This document shows positions 21,641 through 36,159 of a stretch of 64,000 nt of DNA, piece after piece (position 1 is the stretch's first letter; the number at the start of each line of letters is the position of its first letter). The notes below the pieces were generated by a model. The model saw only the letters and a list, made by a program, of their open reading frames with translations. It was not told the origin of the DNA and did no database searches. A program made the position numbers and the translations under genes. The stretch covers positions 186,001 to 250,000 of the forward strand of contig JANFAH010000057.1 of assembly GCA_024663395.1 (NCBI GenBank), written 5' to 3'. Source of the DNA: Pisolithus tinctorius. Lineage: Eukaryota; Basidiomycota; Agaricomycetes; Boletales; Pisolithaceae.

Positions 21641-21645
21641 TTTTT
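21641..21645 (+). terminator. Pol III T5 terminator of tRNA-Met
   Basis: Five T residues 3 bp after the mature 3' end, followed by C and a second T run. This is the usual pol III stop. Confidence 0.85.
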
Positions 21646-21715
21646 CTTTTCTTTTGCATTTCGTTTTATTTATATTTTCTATGTCCTTTTGTCGCATGTT
21701 TTTCTGATCCATGCT

Positions 21716-23234
21716 ATGGGCACCAGTCCGTCCCTCCGCGACCTATACAGCCCTCCCGCTCACTCCTGGACATTTGTCCCTCCCAACGGCGCACCCTCAA
21801 AGCCAAATCCCTCCAGTCCTTCATACCAATGGAATGCCCGGCCGTCATCACCTCACATCCTACATCTATCGCTGGACACCGGAACACCCCCCGCACATAT
21901 CACCCTCTTCTTCCGCTCCATCGTAGTCTCGGCTCTGATGCACTATAGTAGCACCGCACTCGCCATGCCTTTGGAGGTCGGAAAGCTCCTCCTGCAGATT
22001 CAGTGGGTGCCCAGAGATGCTCTCTCCGCGCCGTCAGACACCGAAGAACAGGGAGACGATGGGGAGGATGTGAGTGCCATGGACTATCCCCCTTTCACTG
22101 TCTACTAACATGTCGATAGCTGAGCGACACTACAGATGAAGAAGACTCCTACTTCGTGGACCCTGGCGTTGGTCCCACTCCCAAGTACCCAGCGCCGAAG
22201 CTCGTCGACGATGACGGGTACGTGGTTAGGACTTCTGTCATGGAAGAAGGCACCCGTCCAGAGTATATCATCCCAGTTGGCACCGCCAAGAGTACGTGGG
22301 CAATGGTCAAGCGTCTTGTCAGCTTCCGTGGAGAGGGATGGTTCTCCCCTTGGAAGGGTAATTGTCAATGAGCTCCTATCTGTCGTATCTCATGTTTAGC
22401 GCAGGTTTGTTCACGACCTGCATACATGACGTCTTGCTACTCAGCATCCAACCATCCGTCGACAACGTTTTGTCTTCGTTTTTCCTCTCCCCATCCCGTG
22501 GATTTTATAGGCCGCCCCTGTGGCTCCCGGTGGCTTCGCACGTCGTCACTGGATTTGTTCTCTCCCCTTTAGACCTCGTTCGCACACGTCTCATCGCTCA
22601 GTCCTCCATGCCTAGATATAAGAACTATACAGGCCCCCTTGATGCTCTCTCTCAGATCCTCGTCCATGAAGGCGGATTGAAAGGGGTATACTTCCACCCT
22701 CACCTTCTCCTTCCAACTATTCTCGATACCGGGCTGCGCGCTTTCACACACGTCCTCCTGCCCTCCCTCATCGCTCCGTATTTGGGCTTTGGACCTCATG
22801 TTGCTGCAGATACACATCCAATAGCATGGGCACTTGCAGAAGTGCTTAGCGGGTGTTTGGGATTGTTGGTTACCTTACCAATAGAAACGGTGCGTCGAAG
22901 ACTGCAAGTCCAGACCCGTGGTGCAGCGAAGCCTTTACGAACATGCGTGGAAACCCGGCCAGTCCCATATAACGGCGTCGTCGACGCACTGTGGCACATT
23001 CTGACGGAAGAACGGTCAGACCTACCCATCAGGAGGCCACGAAAACATCGAAGAGACGGGCCAGGAGGGTCAGGAAGCGACGAGGCAGAAGAAGAAAGTG
23101 ATAGCCGGCTAAGACACACGGGCATCGGACAACTTTATCGTGGGCTCGGTATGCGCCTTGCAGCGAATACTATTGTATTCCTATTGGCTTCCTTCGGTGG
23201 TGAAGAAGTAGATGGTGGATGGGCCGAACTGTAA
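21716..23234 (+). CDS. UGO1: Mitochondrial outer membrane fusion protein Ugo1-like (SLC25A46 type)
   Basis: Three exons: 21716-22069, 22120-22357 and 22405-23234; 473 residues. The first about 200 residues are a variable, partly acidic N-terminal domain typical of fungal Ugo1. Then come carrier-family spans with modified signature motifs: SPLDLVRTRLIAQS and LPIETVRRRLQVQ, each still carrying P-x-[DE]-x-x-R-x-[KR]. Ugo1 links Fzo1 and Mgm1 in outer-membrane fusion and is thought not to transport. An acidic and basic insert (SGSDEAEEESDSR) sits in the last loop. The start is 78 bp after the tRNA-Met gene, so the promoter overlaps the tRNA gene or lies just beyond it. Identity is by family pattern; a true transporter cannot be ruled out. 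Confidence 0.86.
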
Positions 23235-24061
23235 TGCCCTGTATCTTCTGAATATACGACATGGATTTCCCTCTCTTCTCAACATGAATTGCAGTGGCGC
23301 ATCGTAACCCTTTTTTTTCCCTTCACGGGATCATCGATGCCGATACAGTAGTTAGGAGGGAATTTGGCCACGGCCTCCCTGCGACGAACGCACCGTAACA
23401 CGAATCCGGACACCAAAATTGTCAGTGTTTCATCTGTGACCAATTGACTCGCGTCCAAAGAACGGTACTGGTAGCCATGCCGAGGTAGTAAGGCACAGTT
23501 TGGATCAACTACCTCAACCATCACTTCGCATTGTTACTTGTCATCAGTACGTTGTTACATCCATCAGCCTAGCTGGCCTATTGTGTATGATGGCAGACAT
23601 TGAGCCAGACTACTGAAAATACCTTCACGGTGAATATGCTACCAGCGTTGCGGAAACATTGACTCCGCACCACAGAGATCCAGAAAGCCCGCAGGAGTAC
23701 ACGACTACACAACGAGACAAGAACACGGACGTCACGATGCGGAGTTTTGTATTCACTAAACAAGCAACCATGCATGCTGCTACGATGCAGCATGGTTCGT
23801 TCGAAGGGTGCGAATCTTCAGTGGAGGACGACGGTGAAGAACGAGTTTACTCCTATCAGAAGAACTAGCGGCATGGATAGGTCTACGTTTGCATGATCTA
23901 GGATCCATGATGTGATCTCGGAAAGAGAAATACGAAGAGCACCTACGTACAATTCCGAATTTTTACACTTCTGTTCTATAGATAAGATAACCACGTGACA
24001 TCTGGAGCACGCCGATCAGCAAGTGTCGCCGGAGCAGAGCGAAGCTTTGCAGAAGGGATTT
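23235..24061. other. Spacer between UGO1 and RINT1
   Basis: 827 bp. A minus-strand reading frame at 23279-23524 (about 80 codons) and another at 23578-23793 are open, but I could not join them with valid splice sites nor match any family, so I do not call a gene. The stretch should hold the UGO1 3' UTR and the RINT1 promoter. Confidence 0.4.
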
Positions 24062-27000
24062 ATGTCTGCGCAGACACTACACCAGCTCCAGGAGCCCCCA
24101 AGCACGAACCTTGCACACAAGGCGGCCATCGAGGTTCTCAATGCGAATTTCGCCGACACAACCCACCTTGGAGACCTCGAACACGTGTTGCAGGATACGA
24201 GTGCAGGTCAAGCTACAACGAAACAACAGGTACGCACCTGTGGAGTCGTTCACGTCTGCTACATACTGACAACGAAATGGTTAGCTTTTGGAATCCGAGA
24301 AAGCTCTAGGGTCATTTATCACCAAGACTAGGGTTGAGGCCATAACCCAGCTTGAGAATGCCCGAGACCTCGCCTCTCAACGAGATGGAATAGAAGATGA
24401 ACTTGCTTACCTTTCCCATTGTCTCGTTTCTTCCCTTAGTCCTACAACTGAGGACAATGTTGCTACGCTGCTAGAGGACATAGAAGTTATGCATCGTGCC
24501 TTGAAGGAACTCGAGAATGTCCGTGCCTATGTTGCAGTCGTCCAACGTGGTCTTGCACTGAGGTAACTGCATTCTTGATTACCTAGATACAAAATTATTG
24601 TCCCTGACATTGGATAAAGCGAAGCAGCGGTGTCGCAGTTGCACACTCGATCCTCCCCTCTCTCTGCTACCTCAGTCTCTGAATATGTCGCCTTACAAAG
24701 TTTCACTGCCGACGTTACTCGGACATGTAGGGCCGTGGAAGACCTGGGCAACTCCCATGGTTCCCTTCACCTCCTATCATTCCTAGAAAAGCTTAACGAG
24801 AAGACTTGGACCGACATGAAGGCGATTCTATCTGCGTATGTACTGAACTTTGGTTTCCCCAGGCCCGCTCGGTTTATGACCTTGTAGGACGCTCGTATCT
24901 GCGGCAGAAAAAGTGAATTGGCCGATGGCAATTGACTTCTCCGCCGCAAGCGAAGAAATGCGTTCCAAGTTCGACTCGGCTTTCCTAGACTTATTGCAGC
25001 TTCAAGAGATGTGAGGCTGTTCGTTCCATTTTCTCTTCCATCCATTCTTACTCTGTCCAGTGGACAGTCATTGCACTCTCCCCAAGAAGACGAGAGTCTG
25101 TATCCTCTTCAGGCATTGGTACACCCAGTAACGTTGCGCTTCAAGTACCACTTTGATGGGGAACGGGAGACAAACCGGCCAGACAAGGTGACAAGCTTTG
25201 CACATCATACACATTACATGTTTACAATGTGTCTATATATAGCCTGAGTGGTACTTCACTCATATTGCTAATGTCGCTCACGACCATAGACCATTCATGG
25301 AAGGTGTAGTGCAAAGATTATTGATCGGAACCAAATTCCAGAATGTCAATGCTTGGGTCTGCACATTCTCACAATTTCGTCATTTTAATAATAATAATCA
25401 CCTCTTTTCATAGCACCAATATGTCAAGCTCCTTTTAGGCATTCTCGAACGCAAAATCAAGCGTTCCGTGCCGCAACTCCTTGGTAGTCCTGCTTTATTG
25501 GCACACACAATCTATCAGTCATTGCTGTTCGACTCTAGTTTGCGCGAACTGGGTTATGAATTCGTTCAAGTAGAGGGCAAGAGAGACGAGGAGGCTGAGA
25601 AGGGGGGTATCAGCAGACTTATTCTCGACGAAAAGGAGTGGTTTGATGCATGGATCGAAGGAGAAAAGAAATGTATGTCTCATCTTCTTCCTTTCAAGTA
25701 AGCTTACCAGGGGTATGGTTAGTTGCGGATGACCAGTATCACGAAATAATCAGCGCCACCGACGCATGGGTTATTGTTGACGATCACTCAGCCGACTCTG
25801 GAGAGTTCACCCGTTCAAATGAGAGTGATATTAAAGCGACGAATTCTGCTCGGAGGATAAAGGCTCTGGTAGAGCAGATTACAGGTAAACAATCCTACTT
25901 ATGTCTACTCGTTTCGCTGACATTCTGCCCCCATCAGATCGCTACATGCCTCTACCTTCTTTCCGTCAACGTTCTCAGTTTCTCATCTATGTTCAAGTTC
26001 CTGTACTCGAAAATTATCATTCACGAATATCTTCGTCTCTTGATGCGTTCGAGACCCTTTCATCCGCTTTCGTCCGAGCAGTACCAGGTGCTCTCGGAGT
26101 CGACACCACAAAGACCGATTCCAAAAGACTTACTGGAGGTGTGGAAGGAAGTCAGCGTCTATGCAAGGCACTCCTGAGCGCCCGCTATGTCGACAGCGCA
26201 ATGAGGACATGGGGAGAAGAAACTGTGCGTAAGATACCCTCGCCGTCGGCTTACCTATGGCTGAGACGTCGCTTTGGTACTACAGTTCTTTTTAGAACTT
26301 TGGGCCGAAATTAACCGACGTGCATACCTCCGTACTAGAGTTGGTACACATCCCTCCTTGCCGCATCCAAACACGTGGAACGTGCAGGGAACACCTGAGG
26401 GTACGATCTTCGAGGAGTTGGTAATGCAGTACGCAAAACTCGTCTCGCGAGCTGAGGACATGCTCATTCAGCAAATTTATGGAGAATGCGAGGCTACCTT
26501 GAAAGCTCATTTCAACGCCTTAGCTAGGTGAGTTCGCATACCTTACTCCGCATCCTCTCTCAAGGGTGGCATATCACGCGTTACCGGTCAGCCTTCCGAA
26601 TAGCACAGAGGGAACTGCAGACGGCATAATGATTCCCCCAACGCTCTTTCCCTCGATTGCCCTCCTCTCGTCCCACCTGACCTATCTTCGCTCTACATTG
26701 CCATCTCCCGCTGTCACTCACCTATATCGCCGCATTGCCTCCCGCATCTCCGAGCACGTCCTACAACGTGAAGTACTCTTTCGTCCCGGCCTTGGTCGAA
26801 CCTCGACCGGCCGCCATGTCTTCACACGTCCCCAGGCCTATATCATCCAGGCAGAATGTGAACTCTGGGTGGAGACCTGCCGGGGGGCGCTGAACACGTC
26901 ACATGCGCGGGCGGAGAAGCCTTGGGGTAGGCTACTGGCAGCGGGAAGGTTGTTGGCTGCAGAGGTGCAGGGTCACGAGCGAACGTTTCAGATGTTTTCG

Positions 27001-27156
27001 AGCGAACGCTGGTGGGAGGCAGATGAGGATGAAGATGTTTGGGAAGATGGATTGGATGACTTGACCGGACTGGGAACGGGAGGCCTACGGAAGGATGAGG
27101 TGAAGGCAATTTTGAGACTAAGGGATATCGATACCCCAGTGAGTACGAGTCGGTAG
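24062..27156 (+). CDS. RINT1/Tip20-family ER vesicle tether
   Basis: Eleven exons: 24062-24229, 24285-24562, 24620-24835, 24888-25010, 25061-25187, 25243-25356, 25414-25672, 25723-25884, 25938-26224, 26286-26527 and 26565-27156; 855 residues. An N-terminal coiled coil (LLESEKALGSFITKTRVEAI region) leads into the RINT1/TIP20 domain, recognised by FKYHFDGERETNRPDKPEWY, PFMEGVVQRLL, HTIYQSLLFDSSLRELGYEF and ISATDAW. Such proteins join Dsl1 and Sec39 in the Dsl1/NRZ complex, which tethers Golgi-derived COPI vesicles at the ER. The start chosen is the first in-frame ATG (MSAQTLHQLQ); frame upstream is open for another 13 codons without ATG. The C-terminus after DIDTP could be spliced once more, but the plain reading stops within five residues. 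Confidence 0.9.
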
Positions 27157-27453
27157 CTTCTTTTCACTACATTGTACCCCTTCTACCCACTCTCCCGCTC
27201 TCACTCTCGTGAAGAACGGAATGTCACTGTCACTGTTACCATGCATGCAATCGAGATATTTTCTGGCTTCCACCTGTAGGACACGGAATCTGGAGGTTAG
27301 GTAGTCCCCAAATACCTGCATCACAAGCGCACATTAAAACTATGAAAACTACAAAAAGATACATGCAAGGGCAACGATAAATAAACCTACAAAAGGATGC
27401 ACGTGGTCCAACGACCCCAACGACGAACCAGGGGTGTATACAAATACTGAGAT
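27157..27453. other. Convergent spacer, RINT1/MCM3
   Basis: 297 bp between two stop codons. AT-rich at 27340-27390, consistent with two overlapping 3' UTRs. No gene seen. Confidence 0.45.
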
Positions 27454-30256
<2,803 letters not shown>

Positions 30257-30811
30257 CGTGGGCGATGGCGGTAGGCGTCCAATTGCAGCTTATGGACGCG
30301 TTTTTCACGCAGACGCGCATTGTCTTGCCCTAAATATATCACGTGACCCGCGTCTATTCTATTCTTGGGCACCAAGTTCATGATAGAAATAGCACTCTTG
30401 GGAAAGAGTACCACGTGAAGTCAAAGGGAAAAGGAACGGCCAACCAAAAAGACATATATTGGTCATTCCTGGTTACATGGATGGGGATGCAATACCATAG
30501 CGAATAAGGAGGACAGGGAATAGGTACACTTTGCAGCCAGCCGTCAGGGATGTGAGCAGAAGGATGCGCGAACTATGCAAGAGGCCGTGGGACTACGACG
30601 GGACCGCGCGAGAGCATGGCTGCTGTCCGCATATGGCAGTGGAAACGACCTTGTGCCGTCGCTCCCGCATGCTGTTCATTGAAGCCCCCTTACGGTTCCG
30701 AGAGTGCGCTTTCCCATAGTAATATCCCTCAGCGACTGCCTTCGCCAACAAATACATAATACGATGTCCTGCGGCATTGGACAATAGGTGATACGGGTAC
30801 CGGTACAATCA
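30257..30811. other. MCM3 promoter and PRP17 3' flank
   Basis: 555 bp. Contains ACGCGT at 30296-30301 and CACGTG at 30340-30345 and 30412-30417. The right part should be the PRP17 3' UTR. No gene seen. Confidence 0.5.
30296..30301. promoter_or_regulatory. MCB (MluI cell-cycle box) ACGCGT upstream of MCM3
   Basis: Palindromic ACGCGT 40 bp before the MCM3 start codon, with a second GACGCGC at 30312-30318. In yeasts this is the binding site of MBF, which turns on replication genes including MCM genes at G1/S. Whether it works here is inference. Confidence 0.5.
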
Positions 30812-32868
30812 TTAATCCTATGGGATGGAACGTTCGTGAAATGTTCGATACTAAATTTAAGCGACTCACCCATAACTTTATCAACCCATCCCATGACGCC
30901 GTCACAACCTTGGACTACAGGTCGAATAGTTAATACCATGTACACTCACGCGGGAAAACACCACCTACCGTCTCATGTGGCAGCCACTCGTGAGCAATCA
31001 CAACCTTGCTATGAGCTTTTAGCCGCGACTTGATTCGACCAGTCTTCCAATCCCAGAATATTACATCTCCTGTACTGTCTCCACTACTAATCCACTTCCC
31101 GTCAGGCGAAAATCCAACCTGGCAGGCATACCCAGCAACAGAGTGTCCAGCGAACCGTTTCTTGCGGTTCTGCCGGAAATTATCCGTACTATAAACAAGA
31201 ATTTGGTTGTCCAAGGACTGTGCCGCGAAGTACTTTTCTATTTCGCAGAGTCAGCGGTCATTTTTCTGAAAGGTAGTGTATCAACCCACTAGATGGATGA
31301 AGAGTGACAGCAGGCATCGAATGCATGTGGGGTTCAGCAATGTACTTGATCACCACTGGAATATCAAAGTCCCACGCCCGGATTGTTTTGTCATCCGAGG
31401 TAGTCACAAACCGGCGGTTCTCATCCACGAACGTGATCGTGTTGACGGGTCCCAAATGCTGATCATACTCTTGTGTAATCTCCCCCGAACTTATATCATA
31501 CTACTGCCTCGTCAAAGGTGGTCATCGCAATCACATGGAGCTCCTTACCTGGATGATCTTCTTGTCCGACATACCGGCGAGGAAGATATTTTGTTTGTCG
31601 TCGTCGGGGTGGAACCGGACAACATATGGCGTCTTGCCGTTGCTAAACCGCTGAAGACATTGGCCCGTCTCGGTGTCCCAAAGTTTCATCTGGCGGTCAT
31701 ACCCGCAAGACAGAAACCTCCTCCCGTCGTTCGAAAAGGTGACATCCTTGACGGCTTGAACGTGGCCATGAAACGTTCTGAGACAATTTCCATGCGTGTA
31801 GATGTCCCAAAGCTAAACCAACGATGTGGTCATTAATTACGGGATACAAAGGCTATACATACCTTGATTTTGGTGTCCATAGACCCGCTGAGCAAAAGGT
31901 GACCTGTGTCCGGGAACAGGCGTATGACGGACACGCCTTGCGTGTGCCCCGTCCACGTATGAATGCATTGCTTGGGGATGAATGTCTCCTGAGATCCGGC
32001 CTCGTTTGAGAGGTGGGGAGCTTCGGCAAGGGGGGCGTGCATGTATGTACGTCCTTGGTAGTCCGTCATGGACTTGCCATGGAACACGGACATTTCTTGG
32101 CCCACGGCCCCACGTTTCGGCCTAGCCTTTTTGCGGGGAACAGAAGGTTCTGGTTCCTCTGCTTCTTCGGTTTGGCCTTCTGGTACCTCTTCGACACCGT
32201 CGAGGAATCCGACCTGCTGTTCGTCGTCCCAGGACGCCCACGGACCAACGTAGGCACCCTCGCCGTCAACGACGTCGACGTCGCCCTTGTCTTTCCGTTT
32301 CCGCTTAAGTTCCCTCTTCTGAGTCCTAGTTGTTCTGAGAGAGTCAATGGTGGAGAATCCATTCTCGCGGGCTTTGTCTAGGGAGCCGACGATCGCCGGA
32401 GCATTTGGGTCCATGGATGGATTTGCAGAATACCCGAGAACAGCATGCGTGAGGTGCTGTGCCTTGAAGGCGTGGTCGGACATGGCCTGTTCCTCAACGT
32501 GTCCGGCAAGTGCGTTTTGGTTGAGGAAACGGTTCCGATCACTAAAAGGGTTCTCGGGGCCTTGAAGGGGCATGATCATGTCGGCGTAGGGGATGTTGAC
32601 ATTCATCTGGGTGTCCGTTGGTCGTGTGACGAGCGAGGTCTGGTGGAGAGGATCCTGTCATTGGTCTGGGTGAGTCTGACTGCGGTGAGTTGGAGATGAC
32701 AGACATCCATACCTCTGCCAGGACGTGAGGTGCGGCATCGGCGACTATCTTCTGCCCAGCCTCGTCCGCACGGGCTTTGTCTGCGAGTGGCAGACTTGAA
32801 ATGCCGAATGCATCGTTAGTAACAGCGACATCCTCGTCTGACGAGTAGTAGCCTTGAACGAGGGACAT
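30812..32868 (-). CDS. PRP17: Pre-mRNA splicing factor Prp17 (Cdc40), WD40
   Basis: Seven exons on the minus strand: 32713-32868, 31863-32654, 31549-31812, 31290-31500, 30969-31237, 30870-30914 and 30812-30817; 580 residues. The N-terminus starts [13 protein letters not shown], then a conserved Prp17 region ([21 protein letters not shown]), an acidic and basic linker with KRKRKDKG, and seven WD repeats ([56 protein letters not shown] and others). Prp17 joins the spliceosome for the second step. The last exon encodes only Asp and stop, giving the family end GLIKLWD. Start is the second in-frame ATG, chosen because MSLVQGY is the family N-terminus. Confidence 0.95.
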
Positions 32869-33181
32869 GCTGCTGTTCTGTTCGCAAGTTGACAGCAAGT
32901 GGTGGAAAGGGCGTGTACGGTATTACATAATCAGGTGGTACAGCCCAGTTGAGGTCGGTCAGTAGCCGCTCGGGACTTGAAGGCCTTGTTTGGTTTTTTT
33001 CACGTTCCGTTCATTCATTCATAGCTGCGTGCGCGGGACACTACTGACTCGAGAACGGGTGATGCGGTATTTGCCAACGACGTCCTCGAGGCACAGATAT
33101 TCATATTAGCCATTTTGCTTAAATAACAATCGGGGCCCCTCCACCGCATCAGAAGATCTACCAGACAAGCATATTGGCTAC
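32869..33181. promoter_or_regulatory. Divergent promoter, PRP17 / Myb-C2H2 gene
   Basis: 313 bp between two start codons, with a T-run at 32993-33000 and a GC-rich CGGGGCCCC at 33131-33139. Assignment rests on orientation only. Confidence 0.5.
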
Positions 33182-35552
33182 ATGACGGCAGAGCGCAGCG
33201 TAGGACGTCCGTGGACCACGCATGAAGACGAGCTGTTGGCTCGAGCAGTCGCGGAGCATGGAGAAAATGATAACTGGAAGCGGGTCGCGGAGTGCGTCCC
33301 TGGACGGACGAACAAAGCCTGCAGGAAGGTAAGCAGGTATGTGACGTATGGGCTGCGGAGCTCTAATGAACTATCAGCGTTGGCTGCACTCTTTGTCGCC
33401 GGACGTGAAGAAGACAGCCTGGACCGCAGAGGAGGATCGGACGTTGCTTGAATTGTACGATATCCATGCCGGTAAATGGGCGGCGATTGCAAAACACATC
33501 CCTGGACGAACGGACGACGCGTGTTCGAAGCGTTATCGGGAAGCGCTCGATCCGATGTTAAAGAAAGGAGAGTGGACACCGCAGGAAGACCTGCAATTAA
33601 TGGAGGCGTACAAGGAACTCGGTGGACGGTGGGGACAAGTCGGGCAACGTCTCCAACGCAGTGGGCTTGGTTGCCGTAACAGGTGCTTTTTTTTTTGTTT
33701 CCTTTGCTTCGATCGCGTCGGTGTTCACCCCATTTATGCTCACCAATTAGATGGCGTCTATTGGAACGAAAAAGATCGACAACCGCCAATAGACAAGACT
33801 TGCCGACGACCGACTTCAATATGTCACAGCAGCAGCAGCAGCCAATCCACCTCAGTACCTACCACACTTGGGATGATATGCAGGTCGCAGCTGCTTCGTT
33901 CCAATACGGTTCTTCGTCACTCAGCTCCGCCCTTGTCGCGTTGCCACCCACAACACCGGAGCCTTCTCTCGCTCACTACGAGTATTCCTCCGCATCCACC
34001 TTCGCTGGCCTGCCTAGCACCTCCACCTCCCCGGCGACCCATTCAATCGAGTTCGCCATGACCAACGCCGCGCCAACTTCTGTGTACGAGGACGATGCAA
34101 GGCAATATGATCAGCTCCACCGACAAACACCGCCCCACGATTACTACATCACACCTGCAACACACGAGGATCGGCGCATGTCACATTGTCAACCTTCTTA
34201 TCCCCATCAGCACCCTGAACGCATTCCCCCCTCACTCCAAAGATCTGATCTCTTTTATCGGCAGCAACTACAACAAACTAACCATTCATACTCATCACGT
34301 GATCTTACCCCTCAGCACACCATGATCGTGCATCAGCCTCGCGCCCAATACTATCAGGACCCGCATCCCGATCAGGACAGCTATCCCTCACCAGCACGCC
34401 CGCCGACACAACATGACGTTCATTATGCCCAACAACAACAACAACATGAGAACCTCGTCAACCACTCTCCACGCCCTTCGTCCCAGCCGGATCCTGGGTC
34501 GTCCGCTGATCAAAGCTATCCGCCTCCGTCTCAAGCACACCCATCGCTTGTACACCGCTCCACACCCACGCTTTTGATGGCTTCAACCACGTCTCCATAT
34601 CCAAAACCGTCCACCTTGTTGGATGCTTCACAAATTAACCAAGAGGATCCTAGTACTTCTAGCCTACGTCCGAAACAACGTACTCGGACACCTGCAACGC
34701 GAAAACGTCCGGATAGTCAGGCACCGTTGCGCTTATCATCCGATCTTCCCGCTACGTCCGAGTACGTGCTGACGTCTGTTCGTGATGTCAATGATGTATT
34801 GATGACGCTCACAGCCCATCGATCAAGCCATACGCTTGTGGTCACGAGAGCTGCTGGCCAGCTAACGCACTGACGAGTCGTGCATGTTACTCCACGTCGC
34901 GCAGCCTTTCTGATCATAACAAGGCCGCCCATCCTGATGACGTAGGTAGCGATAGACCTTATCGATGTGGACTTGAGGGGTGCGGCAAATCTTGGAAGGT
35001 GGGCGATCAGATTGTAATCGCATACCTCATGGTAACCCTTCCGTAGAGCATCAACGGATTGCAGTACCATTTGCAAATGTAAGTCCGTCTCTACGCTAGA
35101 ATTATGTTCACGCTTGACATCCCGTTATCTGCAGTTCAAAAGCTCACTTCCAACATGCCATCACATCCACCTATTTAACTCCCTATATGGAAGGTTTATC
35201 TGTTCCTGCGTCAGTTGAAGCATCAACGTCCGGTCAGATGGAAGCGAAAAAGAAGCAGTATGCATGCCCGCATGAAAACTGCCCTAATCGGTACAAGCAA
35301 CTCAGTGGGCTGCGATACCATTTGGCACACGTCAGTCATTCCGTTGTTCTGATTTCCCTACTGACACTCCCCCCCTTCCCCCGTCCTCTCTTATCTTTTT
35401 AGGGCCATCCTGCCGACCTCCCTGCGCAACTCGATCTCGTACCACCTGCGTTGAGCCGAAAACTAGAAGAGAAGATGCGGATGCAGGGCCAAGCCCAGGG
35501 CTCTGGTCTTTCTGCCGGTCCCTCTGCGTCGGCGCATCAGCAACGACCTTAG
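33182..35552 (+). CDS. Transcription regulator joining Myb repeats and Sfp1-like C2H2 zinc fingers (674 aa)
   Basis: Seven exons: 33182-33328, 33378-33682, 33751-34761, 34815-34998, 35047-35078, 35135-35330 and 35403-35552. Residues about 8-155 hold three Myb/SANT repeats with spaced Trp residues (RPWTTHEDELL, TAWTAEEDRTLLELY, GEWTPQEDLQLMEAY, each followed by GRT or similar). Then about 320 residues of Gln/Pro/Ser/His-rich sequence, including QQQQQ runs. The C-terminal third has C2H2 fingers ([49 protein letters not shown]) of the Sfp1 type, known for growth control. The frame runs without stop from the third Myb repeat to the donor at 34762 and splices in phase into the fingers, so a single product is supported. 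Two neighbouring genes joined by error remains possible. Confidence 0.8.
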
Positions 35553-36159
35553 CAAGTGAAACTGTCTCTCCTGTGTCACAAGTAACTAGTGGACAGCCTC
35601 TCCCTTGACGGCGGCTGATCATCCACTGCCAGCTCCGGTTCAAGATTTACTTTATGGGCCCCTCATAATTAATAAGTCGTTGCTCTGTTTATCAAGCTAC
35701 CGTTTCTCCTGTCTCGGCCGATCGTCGAGTTGTACTAGGCACTGGTCACGGATTCTTCATTTTACTTCCCCGGCGTTTGGTGCGTCGTAGCTAATGCCTG
35801 CTTGCCAAGTCACTGTCACTGTAAATAGCTTATGCCTAACTATCTCACTTGCCCTGGTCGTCCTTGACTCTTCGCGGTACGTATGTATGTCTAGAGTAGA
35901 TCTAGCACACTTCCTTGATCCACACCTAATCGTCTCGGCTTTCCCTTTCATTTATTGTATGTAACGTGTGCATATAGTATTGTGGTGCAGACCAACAATT
36001 CTCCAAAGACAAAAATCATTGTGTTACCTGGCGCTGGAACCTTGCAAACAAAAAACTCTTCATTGCTCAACGGGTGCCACCTGAACCTGCGCCAAATTGA
36101 CTAGCTCTGTAGGACACGCGTAAGTACGAAAGAGGGTAACCTGACGGAAAATGAGACGG
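35553..36159. other. Convergent spacer, Myb-C2H2 gene / SGT2
   Basis: 607 bp between stop codons, pyrimidine-rich on the plus strand until 35800. It should hold both 3' UTRs. No family-matching reading frame found. Confidence 0.45.

Noticed and set aside
23279..23793. Two minus-strand open frames between UGO1 and RINT1
   Set aside because: No in-phase splice joins them, no family is recognised, and the place fits the UGO1 3' UTR and the RINT1 promoter.
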